From assembly GCA_017856985.1 (NCBI GenBank), contig JAFMEA010000022.1, positions 1 through 33,847 on the forward strand: a stretch of 33,847 bases of DNA, in the 5' to 3' direction. The notes under the pieces are model-generated. The model saw nothing but the letters and a program-made list of their open reading frames with translations, was not told the DNA's origin and made no database searches. This stretch comes from Planktomarina sp. (GTDB taxonomy: Bacteria; Pseudomonadota; Alphaproteobacteria; Rhodobacterales; Rhodobacteraceae). Both the position numbers and the translations under genes were made by a program. Shown here piece after piece: positions 9,032 through 17,575 of the stretch. The stretch's first letter is position 1. Every line of letters begins with the position of its first letter.

Positions 9032-9045
9032 TATTGCGTATTTTT
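8997..9045 (+). terminator. Rho-independent terminator overlapping the leuB 3' end
   Basis: A 19-bp perfect inverted repeat: left arm 8997-9015, loop AACGA (9016-9020), right arm 9021-9039, followed by A then TTTTT (9041-9045). The left arm and part of the right arm are leuB coding sequence, and the TAA stop (9029-9031) is inside the right arm. The T-run lies only on the plus-strand exit side, so it should act on leuB transcripts. The downstream SDR gene is on the opposite strand. Confidence 0.85.
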
Positions 9046-9173
9046 AGTTATTGAATATAATCTGCTTTATTATACCCGAACTATTAAATTCATTAATGTC
9101 ACGCCTTCTTGGCTGTGTGATTTAAGTTGGAATACCATGAATTTCAAACTTCACCCGCTTAAGTCACTTCGAT

Positions 9174-9938
9174 TCAACGAGCAGCTAATCCTGCAGCCGC
9201 ACGCGATGAAGGCAACTTAAGTTGAAAGTCTTCACCAGCATAATTAACTCCTGAGGCGCCACAGAGGTAAGATATAGCCTGCGCAACGTCAGAAGCCGGA
9301 ATATGATCAGTAACTTCCAGCTTACTTACTGGATTTATGCCGGATGCTTTGATTGCGACTTGCATTTCTGTTGCAACCGTACCGGGGCTGAGGCCTAGGC
9401 AAGTGATACCTTGATCTCCGTATTCCTCATGGCCCGAACGTGTGAGTTGTAAAACAGCTGCTTTCGACGCACAATAATGGCTCCATCCCTCCAAGACCCC
9501 ATAGGCGGCTCCAGACGAAACATTAATAATTACACCCTTCTTTTGGGCAACCATAATTGGGATCGCAGCATGCATCATATAAAAAACACCTTTGACATTA
9601 GTATCAATAACTTCATCCCAATCATTTGGAGAGATATCAGCGAGCATAGCAACAGGGCCTAATATACCCGCATTATTAATCAAAATATCAAGTGAACCAA
9701 AAATTTCTACCGACGTATTTACCACTGCATTTACTTGGTTTAAATCCGAAACATCGCAGACCATGGCCTTTGCCTTTGGACCAATTTCTTTAGCAAGTTC
9801 TTTTAAAGCGTCATTACTACGAGCTATCAGAACAACGTTTGCATCAAGCGATGCTAAATGTTGCGCAGTTGCCGCACCAATTCCGCGACTTGCTCCTGTT
9901 ATCAAAACTGTTTTACCTGACAATGTCATTCTTTTCAT
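9174..9938 (-). CDS. Short-chain dehydrogenase/reductase
   Basis: A 254-residue classical SDR with a Rossmann cofactor loop GASRGIG (15-21), the acidic CDVSDL (61-66), NNAG (88-91), Asn114, Ser141/142, Tyr155 and Lys159 (YCASK). It therefore has the complete Asn-Ser-Tyr-Lys catalytic set. Arg40 after the second beta-strand (LIARS) suggests NADP(H) preference, as in related enzymes, which is inference. The substrate is unknown, and the C-terminal tail (SSRAAAGLAAR) is unremarkable. Two starts are possible, ATG at 9938 or three codons later at 9929; a GGGG run upstream fits the second better. It is divergent from the MFS gene. Confidence 0.9.
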   Translation of the reverse strand: MKRMTLSGKTVLITGASRGIGAATAQHLASLDANVVLIARSNDALKELAKEIGPKAKAMVCDVSDLNQVNAVVNTSVEIFGSLDILINNAGILGPVAMLADISPNDWDEVIDTNVKGVFYMMHAAIPIMVAQKKGVIINVSSGAAYGVLEGWSHYCASKAAVLQLTRSGHEEYGDQGITCLGLSPGTVATEMQVAIKASGINPVSKLEVTDHIPASDVAQAISYLCGASGVNYAGEDFQLKLPSSRAAAGLAAR

Positions 9939-10053
9939 TTCCCCACTACAATAACAGGAGAGTTAACGCTGCAAATACTGGGGTACAAGATATTTATTCC
10001 ACCTTTTCATACCTCAAAAATCGAGCAACTACATCAATATAATAGAAACCAAA

Positions 10054-11251
10054 ATGCGCAATAGAATGCGCAATACATTGATAACTTTGACCCTAGCCTA
10101 CGTGTTGTCACAATTTTATCGTGCATTTTTGGCAGTACTAGCAGCACCTCTAAACTCTGATCTCTGAAATTGGTGCCACGTCAGCGCAGCTATCGTCAGC
10201 ATCTGGTTACAGGTTTTTGGCATTTGCTATGATGCAAATTCCAGTAGGTTGGGCACTTGATACCTTAGGTCCAAAGCGTACCACAGCAGCCTTGCTCGCA
10301 ATTGGAGCTGGTGGTGGTGCAATGATTTTTGCTATGGCGAGCGCTCCCTGGCAAATTGGACTTGCCGTGGCAATGATAGGAATGGGGTGTTCCCCTGCGC
10401 TGATGGCCTCGTATTATATGATTGCAAGAATCTTTCCCGCACCCACTTTTGCCACAATGGCGGCATTTTTGCTGGGCCTTGGCTCTCTGGGAAACATCGG
10501 GGCGGCCTACCCAATGACAATGCTCGTCGAGATCCTTGGTTGGCGACAATCCATTTTAATGATCGGCGGCATTACTGTTGCAGTCGCAATGCTTTGCTAT
10601 TTGATAGTACGGGATCCTCCAAAAATAATAACTACACAGAGGGGCAGTGTTTTAGATTTGTTACGAATGCGAGCTATGTGGTTTATCCTGCCTTTAGTTT
10701 TGGTTAATCACGCACCAGCACGTGGGCTACGTGGCCTTTGGATTGGCCCCTACTTTACAGATGTTTTTGACGCTACAGTAGTTGAGGTCGGAACCGTTAC
10801 GAGCATAATGGCAATAGCAATGATTGCTGATAGCTTTTTTTATAGACCGCTTGATCGTATTTTTGGCACCCGAAAGTGGGTAATATTTTTAGGCAACCTC
10901 TGTGGTGCCTTGCTATGTTTCTTACTCTATTTAACCGGCGGTAGTGAGTTCTGGTCTACAATGGGGATAATGGCTGGTATTGGTTTTTTTGGAGCTTCAT
11001 TTCCAGTATTGGTGGCACATGGCCGCAGTTTTTTTCCAGACCACCTAATGGGTCGAGGCGTCACTTTGATTAGTCTTTTTGGAATTGGCGGCGTAGGATT
11101 GATGCAAAACATCTCTGCCAAAGTTTTTGATGGGCAGGTAATTAAAACTACAATGCCAATTGATCCCTATAACTCAGTAATTTTAGTATTTTTTGGAATA
11201 ATGTTGATTAGATTGACTATCTATTTGTTTTCTCAAGACAGAACTGACTGA
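10054..11251 (+). pseudogene. MFS transporter, frameshifted near its 5' end
   Basis: A major-facilitator transporter whose reading frame is broken after 37 codons. From the ATG at 10054 the frame encodes a first membrane helix (TLITLTLAYVLSQFYRAFLAVLAAPLNSDL) and stops at TGA 10165-10167. Skipping one base, the +1 frame continues from GAA at 10166 with EIGATSAQLSSASGYRFLAFAMMQIPVGWALD and runs to 11251. Joined, the product is about 398 residues, normal for the family, with about 12 helices and the loop-2/3 motif GWALDTLGPKRT. The 3' frame alone could start at TTG 10217 and give 344 residues lacking helix 1. There is no homopolymer at the break. The substrate is unknown. Confidence 0.8.
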
Positions 11252-11314
11252 CACCCCTTTTCATTGAGCGAGCACCGCGCTAAATGTACTCGACTTTGAA
11301 AAGAGGAAGAGGCT

Positions 11315-12337
11315 ATGTCTTATAAAGTTGTTGTTGTTGGGGCCACTGGAAATGTAGGTCGCGAAATGCTGAATATTCTGGCTGAGCGTGAATTTCCAAT
11401 TTCAGAAATTGCAGTCCTAGCGAGCAGAAAGTCCATTGGCACAGAGGTAAGCTTCGGCGACAAAACTCTAAAAACGCGTGATTTGGCAACATTTGATTTC
11501 ACCGGCTGGGACATTGCACTTTTTGCCGTTGGTTCAGATGCGACAAAAGAACATGCTCCAAAATCGGCTGCTGCCGGATGCATAGTCATCGATAACTCAA
11601 GCCTATATCGCTATGATCCAGACGTTCCGTTGATTGTTCCAGAGGTCAATTCAGAAGCCATCCATGAATGTAAAAATAAAAATATCATAGCAAACCCAAA
11701 TTGCTCAACAGCGCAAATGGTTGTGACCCTAAAACCTCTTCATGACCGGGCTAGGATTAAACGTGTGGTGGTTAGTACCTATCAATCTGTATCTGGAGCA
11801 GGGAAAGAGGGCATTGATGAGTTATGGGATCAAACTAAATCCATTTATAATCCAGTAGACAACAAGCCTCCCACAAAATTTACTAAGCAAATCGCTTTCA
11901 ATGTCATTCCACACATAGATGTTTTCATGGATAGTGGAGATACCAAAGAAGAATGGAAAATGGTTGCAGAAACCAAAAAGATTTTGGATTCTTCGGTTAA
12001 GGTTACGGCCACATGTGTACGAGTTCCTGTTTTTGTAGGCCATTCAGAAGCGCTAAATATCGAATTTGAAGAGTTCTTAGACGAAGACGAAGCTCGCTCA
12101 ATTCTACGTGAAGCACCAGGAATAATGGTAATCGATAAACGAGAAGATGGCGGCTATGTTAGTCCCGTAGAATGCGTCGGTGACTATGCAACATTTATTA
12201 GCCGTATACGGCAAGACGTAACGGTAGAAAATGGACTAAATCTTTGGTGTGTTTCTGATAATCTTCGCAAAGGGGCGGCACTGAATGCAGTGCAAATTGC
12301 TGAGGTGTTAGGTAACAAAGTTTTAAAAAAGGGTTAA
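11315..12337 (+). CDS. asd: Aspartate-semialdehyde dehydrogenase
   Basis: A 340-residue NADPH-dependent dehydrogenase that reduces aspartyl phosphate to aspartate semialdehyde, the branch-point precursor of lysine/diaminopimelate, threonine and methionine. The cofactor loop is GATGNVGREML (9-19). The catalytic nucleophile is Cys130 (NPNCSTAQM); Arg236 and the acid/base His243 lie in CVRVPVFVGHSEA. NSSLYRYDPDVPLIVPEVN is the family's phosphate-site region. The ATG at 11315 has AAGAGGAAGAGG just upstream. It is monocistronic here, converging on the carbonic anhydrase gene. It feeds the dapD/dapE genes at the right of the window. Confidence 0.98.
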   Translation: MSYKVVVVGATGNVGREMLNILAEREFPISEIAVLASRKSIGTEVSFGDKTLKTRDLATFDFTGWDIALFAVGSDATKEHAPKSAAAGCIVIDNSSLYRYDPDVPLIVPEVNSEAIHECKNKNIIANPNCSTAQMVVTLKPLHDRARIKRVVVSTYQSVSGAGKEGIDELWDQTKSIYNPVDNKPPTKFTKQIAFNVIPHIDVFMDSGDTKEEWKMVAETKKILDSSVKVTATCVRVPVFVGHSEALNIEFEEFLDEDEARSILREAPGIMVIDKREDGGYVSPVECVGDYATFISRIRQDVTVENGLNLWCVSDNLRKGAALNAVQIAEVLGNKVLKKG

Positions 12338-12389
12338 TATTAAACAAACTTAAAGGCAGAACACGGATATAAAGGCTTTATAGCAGCTT

Positions 12390-13040
12390 CTAAATTTTTA
12401 CAAAATTCTGTTTATTTACGTCAAATTGTTCCAATGTTCCTTCAGCAATATCGGTCCAAAGACCATGTAATGTAAGGTCGTTTTTATTAACTGCCTCCTT
12501 CACAAAAGGGAATGTGATAAGGTTTTCAATCGAGATCATGACAGCTTCACGCTCCAAACTGGCGACCTGATCTTCTGCACCTTCAATGTCTTTGATGCGT
12601 TCGAATCCGGGACGTAAAATATCCATCCAGCGGCCAACAAAACTACTGCTTTTTTCCAGTTCAGGCGCGTGTCCAGTACACATATCATGGCAAGCTTTTA
12701 CACCACCACAGTTAGAGTGACCAAGTACTATAATATGCGCAACTTTTAATGCTGTAACAGCATATTCTACGGCTGCTGAAGTTCCATGTGGTTCACCATC
12801 AGGAAGATAGGCTGGTACCAAATTAGCCACATTTCGATGAATAAAAAATTCACCCTGTTCCGCTCCAAATATAGCAGTCACGTGCACTCTGCTATCACAA
12901 CATGAAATTACCATTGCGCGTGGACGTTGGCCTTCACTCGCCAAGCGTCGGTACCATGAGTGGTTATCCTCAAAAGTAGTTGCTTTCCAGCCGTGGTAGC
13001 GCTGCACCAGGTAAGTAGGAAGAGGTTTAACAAATTTCAT
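12390..13040 (-). CDS. Beta-class carbonic anhydrase
   Basis: A 216-residue zinc enzyme interconverting CO2 and bicarbonate in the cytoplasm. With the ATG at 13040 as start, the zinc ligands are Cys47, His108 and Cys111 (SCCDSR and GHSNCGG) and the Asp-Arg dyad is Asp49/Arg51. An in-frame GTG two codons earlier is possible, but AAAGG lies eight bases before the ATG, so ATG is preferred. The HRNVANLVP and GTSAAVEYAV segments are standard. The plant-type arrangement of bicarbonate-site residues was not examined. It diverges from the aminopeptidase gene and converges on asd. Confidence 0.95.
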   Translation of the reverse strand: MKFVKPLPTYLVQRYHGWKATTFEDNHSWYRRLASEGQRPRAMVISCCDSRVHVTAIFGAEQGEFFIHRNVANLVPAYLPDGEPHGTSAAVEYAVTALKVAHIIVLGHSNCGGVKACHDMCTGHAPELEKSSSFVGRWMDILRPGFERIKDIEGAEDQVASLEREAVMISIENLITFPFVKEAVNKNDLTLHGLWTDIAEGTLEQFDVNKQNFVKI

Positions 13041-13223
13041 AATCACAACCTTTACGGCATTTTTTCAATCTTACCAATTAATTGAATAAAACTCGAGTAA
13101 TAAGTCTAATTTAATTCAATGGCTTTGTATGGTGAAGTTTTTTTCTTTCGATTATAGACTGCATTGAATTTAGCATCCGACGATGCTTCAATGCTATTAA
13201 AAAATCAACAAAAAGGACAACTC

Positions 13224-14612
13224 ATGCAACGCTCTGATAGCTTTTTTGCGCCAGCCACATCAAAGGCTATTCCAATTAATTTGGTCTTGGAGGCAGATCA
13301 TGAAAGTTGGCTTGATGAGCAGGAACCAGCAGTCCAAAACTTAGCGTCATCGTACAATTGGACCGCCCAACTAGGTCAGACCCTAGTCATAACTGAAAGT
13401 GGAAACCCAACCTTTGTCGCAATTGGAATTGGAAATGCCCAATCTAGGAGCAGAAAACGCTTTGGAGCGTTAGCAAATTTATCTAGTTTACCAACTGGCA
13501 TTTTTGAACTCACACAACTAAATAAAAAATTCGCACAAGAATTTGTGTTTGGATTTGCCCTGAGCAAATATCAGTTTTCCCAATACCGACAACAATCCAC
13601 ACTAAAGCTAGATCTAATTTTTCCAGATTGGTTAGATTTAAATCAAATGCAAGCCATCATTGCCGGTGAGTTTTTAACCCGAGATCTGATCAATACTCCC
13701 TCCAATTATATGGGACCCGAGGAACTGGCAGAAGCAGCACAAGATTTAGGCAAGGAATATGGTTCCATACCAAATATTATTGCAGGTGACGCCTTACTTG
13801 AGGAGGGCTTTCCAATGATACACGCCGTTGGCCGTGCATCAAATCGAGCCCCCCGCTTGATTGACATGAAATGGGGCAATGAGGGCCCAAAAATTACGTT
13901 AGTTGGAAAGGGTGTTTGCTTTGATACCGGTGGGCTAAACATTAAACCTGGTGCTTCTATGGGGTTAATGAAGAAAGATATGGGTGGTGCTGCACATGTC
14001 CTCGGATTGGCAAAAATGATTATGGCCACCCAAATGAAAGTGCAGCTACGGGTTTTGATCCCAGCAGTTGAGAATGCAATCGGCGGAAATGCGTTTAGGC
14101 CTCAGGATGTTTTGACTAGTCGAAAAGGCCTAACCGTTGAAGTCAATAATACTGATGCAGAGGGGCGTTTAGTGTTGGCTGACGCTCTGACATTTGCGGA
14201 CGAAACACCCACAGATTTAATTATTTGTATGGCTACACTCACTGGAGCGGCACGAGTAGCAGTCGGTCCAGATATTGCACCCTATTTCACTTCAGATTTT
14301 GTACTAAGCCAATCCATTGCTAAAGCCGGGGCCCTTGTTGATGATCCAGTATGGCAGTTACCACTCCATGCGCCTTACGAGACAATGATAGAGCCCGGAA
14401 TTGCTGACCTTGATAATGCACCACGAGGTGGGTTTGCCGGTGCAACGACTGCGGCACTTTTTCTAAACCGCTTTGTAACAAATACTTCTAAGTTTGTACA
14501 TTTTGATTGCTACGGATGGCAACCCAATGCAAGCCCAGCACGGCCAAAGGGTGGCACTGGACAAGGTATACGTGCCATATTTCAGGCATTACCTGAAATT
14601 TTGAACCTATGA
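13224..14612 (+). CDS. Leucyl aminopeptidase (M17)
   Basis: A 462-residue two-zinc/manganese aminopeptidase of family M17. Metal ligands are Lys229, Asp234 (GKGVCFDTGG), Asp252 (KKDMGG), Asp311 and Glu313, with catalytic Arg315 in NNTDAEGRL. The N-terminal macro-like domain covers about residues 1-150. The ATG at 13224 has AAGGA six bases upstream; an earlier in-frame TTG at 13164 lacks a ribosome site and is rejected. The stop overlaps the start of the NlpC/P60 gene (ATGA), implying coupled translation. The pairing suggests cell-wall peptide breakdown, with an endopeptidase releasing small peptides and the aminopeptidase finishing them; that is inference. Confidence 0.93.
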   Translation: MQRSDSFFAPATSKAIPINLVLEADHESWLDEQEPAVQNLASSYNWTAQLGQTLVITESGNPTFVAIGIGNAQSRSRKRFGALANLSSLPTGIFELTQLNKKFAQEFVFGFALSKYQFSQYRQQSTLKLDLIFPDWLDLNQMQAIIAGEFLTRDLINTPSNYMGPEELAEAAQDLGKEYGSIPNIIAGDALLEEGFPMIHAVGRASNRAPRLIDMKWGNEGPKITLVGKGVCFDTGGLNIKPGASMGLMKKDMGGAAHVLGLAKMIMATQMKVQLRVLIPAVENAIGGNAFRPQDVLTSRKGLTVEVNNTDAEGRLVLADALTFADETPTDLIICMATLTGAARVAVGPDIAPYFTSDFVLSQSIAKAGALVDDPVWQLPLHAPYETMIEPGIADLDNAPRGGFAGATTAALFLNRFVTNTSKFVHFDCYGWQPNASPARPKGGTGQGIRAIFQALPEILNL

Positions 14613-15340
14613 AACCTACTCACCAAATTCGCGTCAATCTTTCTGATATTAGTAGTAGCAAAAGTGCATCACGCGACCGCCAATTACGACTAGGAGATGG
14701 GTTCAATACTTTAGAAACAAGCGAAGACTGGGCTTTTGGTCATGCAGAAAAAGATGGCTATAAGGGTTATATAAAAAAAATAGACTTAGAGCCATTTGAA
14801 CCCAAAACGCATTGGGTAAAATCACTTGGAACCCATGCTTATATTGAACCCAACATTAAGTCTTCAGACCAAATCTCTCTGCCATTTGGATCTCTAATTT
14901 CCATAACATCAGATGTGAAAAAATTTGTAATGACGAAATATGGCTATATCCCAAAACAACACTTAATGCCTATTGGATCTTTTTTTTCAGATCCTGTTCA
15001 GGTGGCCTCACTATTTTTAGGCACGCCCTACCTTTGGGGTGGAAACTCTGCGATTGGTATTGATTGCTCAGGGCTCATACAAACGGCATGCCTTGCCTGT
15101 GGAATTGCATGCCCAGGCGATAGTGGCCCTCAACAGACAGCCTTTTCAAACGTGGGTGGGCCATGGCGCAAAGGTCAGCTAATCTTTTGGAAAGGTCATG
15201 TCGCCTTAACCATCAGTGATACTGAATTGATACATGCTAATGCGAGAACTATGTCAGTAGCAATTGAAAGAATTGAAGAAACTATAGAAAATATTGCCAA
15301 AGCGGGTAATGGAGCAGTTACTCATCGAGCACTAATTTAA
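14609..15340 (+). CDS. NlpC/P60 family peptidase with N-terminal SH3-like domains
   Basis: A 243-residue C40 cysteine peptidase. The C-terminal domain (about 125-243) has Cys153 (GIDCSGLIQ), His197 (WKGHVAL) and polar residue His209 (IHANA), a complete triad, preceded by the typical YLWGGNSA. Residues about 23-118 form two SH3-like modules (RLGDGFNTLETSEDWAFGH and the repeat ending YGYIPKQHL). Enzymes with this layout cleave gamma-D-glutamyl-diaminopimelate bonds in peptidoglycan peptides. No signal peptide is visible, which favours a cytoplasmic recycling role. It overlaps the aminopeptidase gene by four bases. Confidence 0.92.
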   Translation: MKPTHQIRVNLSDISSSKSASRDRQLRLGDGFNTLETSEDWAFGHAEKDGYKGYIKKIDLEPFEPKTHWVKSLGTHAYIEPNIKSSDQISLPFGSLISITSDVKKFVMTKYGYIPKQHLMPIGSFFSDPVQVASLFLGTPYLWGGNSAIGIDCSGLIQTACLACGIACPGDSGPQQTAFSNVGGPWRKGQLIFWKGHVALTISDTELIHANARTMSVAIERIEETIENIAKAGNGAVTHRALI

Positions 15341-15355
15341 GTTGTAACCCTGGGC

Positions 15356-15700
15356 TTAATCGACCGTTCGAATTAACTTGCGTTCAATTGCACCCAAAAC
15401 TGACTTGAGATTGTGGCCACGCTTTAGTGTCTGGCCTTCAGCACCAATAACTGCATATATGCCTTGCTTATTACGAAGCTTTGGCCGTTTTTCAATTCTA
15501 AACAACGGATTTTCAGCTGTGCGTTTGAACACAGAAAAGACAGCAACCTCACGTAGGCATGAGATTCCATAATCACGCCACTCACCGGCGGCCACCATTC
15601 GTCCATATAAATTTAAGATAGGTGCTAATTCTAAACGATGGAACGCAATTTTTTCAGGAATTTTTAGATTTGATTTAGTTTGTATATTTACAATATTCAT
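15356..15700 (-). CDS. DUF2794 family protein
   Basis: A 114-residue protein of the DUF2794 family, found essentially in Alphaproteobacteria; its function is unknown. The conserved core is visible: FHRLELAPILNLYGRMVAAGEWRDYGI, then VAVFSVFKRTAENPLFRIEKRPKLRNKQG and LKRGHNLKSVL. It has no signal peptide or membrane helix. It converges on the NlpC/P60 gene with only 15 bp between, and lies 84 bp downstream of imuB on the same strand. No clear Shine-Dalgarno precedes the ATG at 15700. The family call is confident; no role is offered. Confidence 0.9.
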   Translation of the reverse strand: MNIVNIQTKSNLKIPEKIAFHRLELAPILNLYGRMVAAGEWRDYGISCLREVAVFSVFKRTAENPLFRIEKRPKLRNKQGIYAVIGAEGQTLKRGHNLKSVLGAIERKLIRTVD

Positions 15701-15784
15701 GTTGACAGGATTGCTCTAAAATTATTTTAAAGCAACCCCACAACTTTTATTTCAAAAGAAATTTTATAAATTCTTTTTATAAGA

Positions 15785-17440
15785 CTAGGCAAATCTACCA
15801 TGACAAAACCACCCCCCTGATAACAATCCTCCATGGGCAAAATAAAGCCAAAGCCGGTCTCCAGTTTTTGTTACAATTTTCCAATAATCCCGTGTTCCCG
15901 TATGCCATGCGCGTTCTGCCAGCCACCACTCAGGTGCAATTCGTTCAGGGCCATACGCACTAGCAGATTCATGTACCTGGCCACGCCATTTAAATTGTAG
16001 CGGTACTTTTGGTACCTCTAATGCTATCACTCTTTCAGGTTGAAAATAAATCAAAGGACGTGAAAGCCCAGAATTGGGCCAGTTCATTTCTGGCGATGAC
16101 CATGCGGCTGCAATAGTTTGAGCAGCCTTTTCAGGTATATGGCTATTACCAGGATGTAGACGTGTAATTGTTTCAAGTCCAATACGCGCACCTAGCTTGC
16201 CAATAAGATCATCAAGATCTGTGTTGCTTGATAGCCCTTCTGACATTTCAGCTCCTAAATCGATACGTCCTTTATGCTGTTGGGCATAGATTAGCTCTGT
16301 TTGAGTAGCCACTATGCGTAGTATATCAATGCCAAACCTTACCTCAATCTCAGCTAGTTTCATTTCCAGTAGCGGTCGCATCCGCGCACATTCAAAAGAA
16401 GGGCGTGTTAACCCAACATCAACCCATTGCATGGTTTGGTCGGTACGGTAAACTTCCAAACGTAACCGCCGTGCACCCCTGCCTTTGGATTCCAAGCCCT
16501 TAGAAAGTCGAGGTAGTAATTTATCTAATGCAGCCAACATATCTTCCATCAAACCAATAGGCTCAGGCAAAGTTAAACGACAGGCGAAATGCAAGGTTTG
16601 TTTTGATGGGTTTATAGGTTCAGGTGCAACACCCAAGGCCTGATCCATCCTATAGACTGTACCCTTCCCAAAGCGTCTCGCAATCGCCGCACGCGGCTGG
16701 TTTAATAAATCTTCAACCCGGCACAAACCTAACCGATTAAGTGACCTTATTACGTGACCTTCCAACCGCAAAGCAGCTACAGGCAGGGGTAAAAGTGCCT
16801 GTCGAGTAAAGCCTGGGGCAGCTATGCGACAAGAAATACTTTTACTAGATTTCAGGCACGGAGCTTGTCCCCCTTGTTCCCAGTTGCGACGTTTGATAGC
16901 GCGGGATCGAGTTGCATGTGCCTCTTGATCAATGGCATCACCCGTACGATTTAGGCTTAAAGGTTGGCCAACATAACGGGCCAACGCCCAAGCCGCACCC
17001 TTTGTATCAGCAATGCCAATATGAACAGACAACCCAAGGTCAATGCAATCCAACTCAACTTGTTGCACTACCCCTTCTTCACCACCAAATAGATGGGCAC
17101 ACCCAGTAAGATCTATAACCAAAGCATTTGAAACTTCCTCAGCAACCCAAGGTGAAAACTTATTCGCCCAGCGGCATAAGCTAGTCAAAAATTTAGCTTC
17201 AAGTTGAGGGTTTTGTAACTTAGTTATTAGACTTGGACATATTGCCATTGCATCACGCAAGGACTGACCACAGCTTAGGCCTTGGCTTTCAGCAGTAATT
17301 GAAAGTGAGCTTATTACCTTCATCTGCCCACTGTCACGTAGTACGGCGAAAGGTAAATCCTCAGCCATGCGCGCCTGCCGCAACAGGCGCTCTGCTCCCA
17401 TTCGTGGAAACCATAAAGATAAAATTCGACGATGTGTCAT
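15785..17440 (-). CDS. imuB: ImuB-like Y-family DNA polymerase homologue
   Basis: A 551-residue member of the ImuB branch of Y-family polymerases. It starts with ILSLWFPRMGAERLLR, where true Y-family enzymes have their catalytic acidic residue, so it is probably non-catalytic like other ImuB proteins. The finger/palm region runs to about 200, a helix-hairpin-helix region follows (ALLPLPVAALRLEGHVIRSLNRLG), then the little-finger region. The C-terminal DUF6504-like module ends GGWFCHGRFA. ImuB normally bridges the beta clamp, ImuA and the error-prone DnaE2 in damage-induced mutagenesis. Neither imuA nor dnaE2 adjoins it here. An SOS box lies 17 bp before its ATG. Confidence 0.92.
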   Translation of the reverse strand: MTHRRILSLWFPRMGAERLLRQARMAEDLPFAVLRDSGQMKVISSLSITAESQGLSCGQSLRDAMAICPSLITKLQNPQLEAKFLTSLCRWANKFSPWVAEEVSNALVIDLTGCAHLFGGEEGVVQQVELDCIDLGLSVHIGIADTKGAAWALARYVGQPLSLNRTGDAIDQEAHATRSRAIKRRNWEQGGQAPCLKSSKSISCRIAAPGFTRQALLPLPVAALRLEGHVIRSLNRLGLCRVEDLLNQPRAAIARRFGKGTVYRMDQALGVAPEPINPSKQTLHFACRLTLPEPIGLMEDMLAALDKLLPRLSKGLESKGRGARRLRLEVYRTDQTMQWVDVGLTRPSFECARMRPLLEMKLAEIEVRFGIDILRIVATQTELIYAQQHKGRIDLGAEMSEGLSSNTDLDDLIGKLGARIGLETITRLHPGNSHIPEKAAQTIAAAWSSPEMNWPNSGLSRPLIYFQPERVIALEVPKVPLQFKWRGQVHESASAYGPERIAPEWWLAERAWHTGTRDYWKIVTKTGDRLWLYFAHGGLLSGGWFCHGRFA

Positions 17441-17456
17441 TTATATTAACAAATTT

Positions 17457-17471
17457 GTTCTTGTTATGTTC
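17457..17471 (-). promoter_or_regulatory. LexA (SOS) box upstream of imuB
   Basis: On the plus strand the sequence is GTTC-TTGTTAT-GTTC, exactly the alphaproteobacterial LexA consensus GTTC-N7-GTTC (read as GAAC-N7-GAAC on the imuB strand). It sits 17-31 bp upstream of the imuB start codon, where repressor binding would block the promoter or early transcription. gpmI starts 105 bp away on the other strand and is less likely to be the target. Confidence 0.85.
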
Positions 17472-17575
17472 TCTTTATAAAAATTAATGGGTAAAAGTCG
17501 AGCCCTTTGGAGTTAAAAGCTGTAGAAACCCTCACTAGTTCAGGTAAACAAAAGATACTGAGTCAGGAGCCCACC

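Noticed and set aside
10051-10075. Tandem AATGCGCAATA repeat at the MFS start.
   Set aside because: Two short adjacent copies, most simply a local duplication; it only makes the exact start codon (10054 or 10066) uncertain.
10150-10170. Programmed +1 frameshifting like prfB at the MFS break.
   Set aside because: No Shine-Dalgarno-like stimulator upstream and poor slippage at CTC; simple mutation is more likely, though it is kept as a checkable alternative.
17507-17575. A 23-codon N-terminal extension of gpmI from a TTG.
   Set aside because: The ATG at 17576 has a good AGGAG and matches the family's N-terminus.
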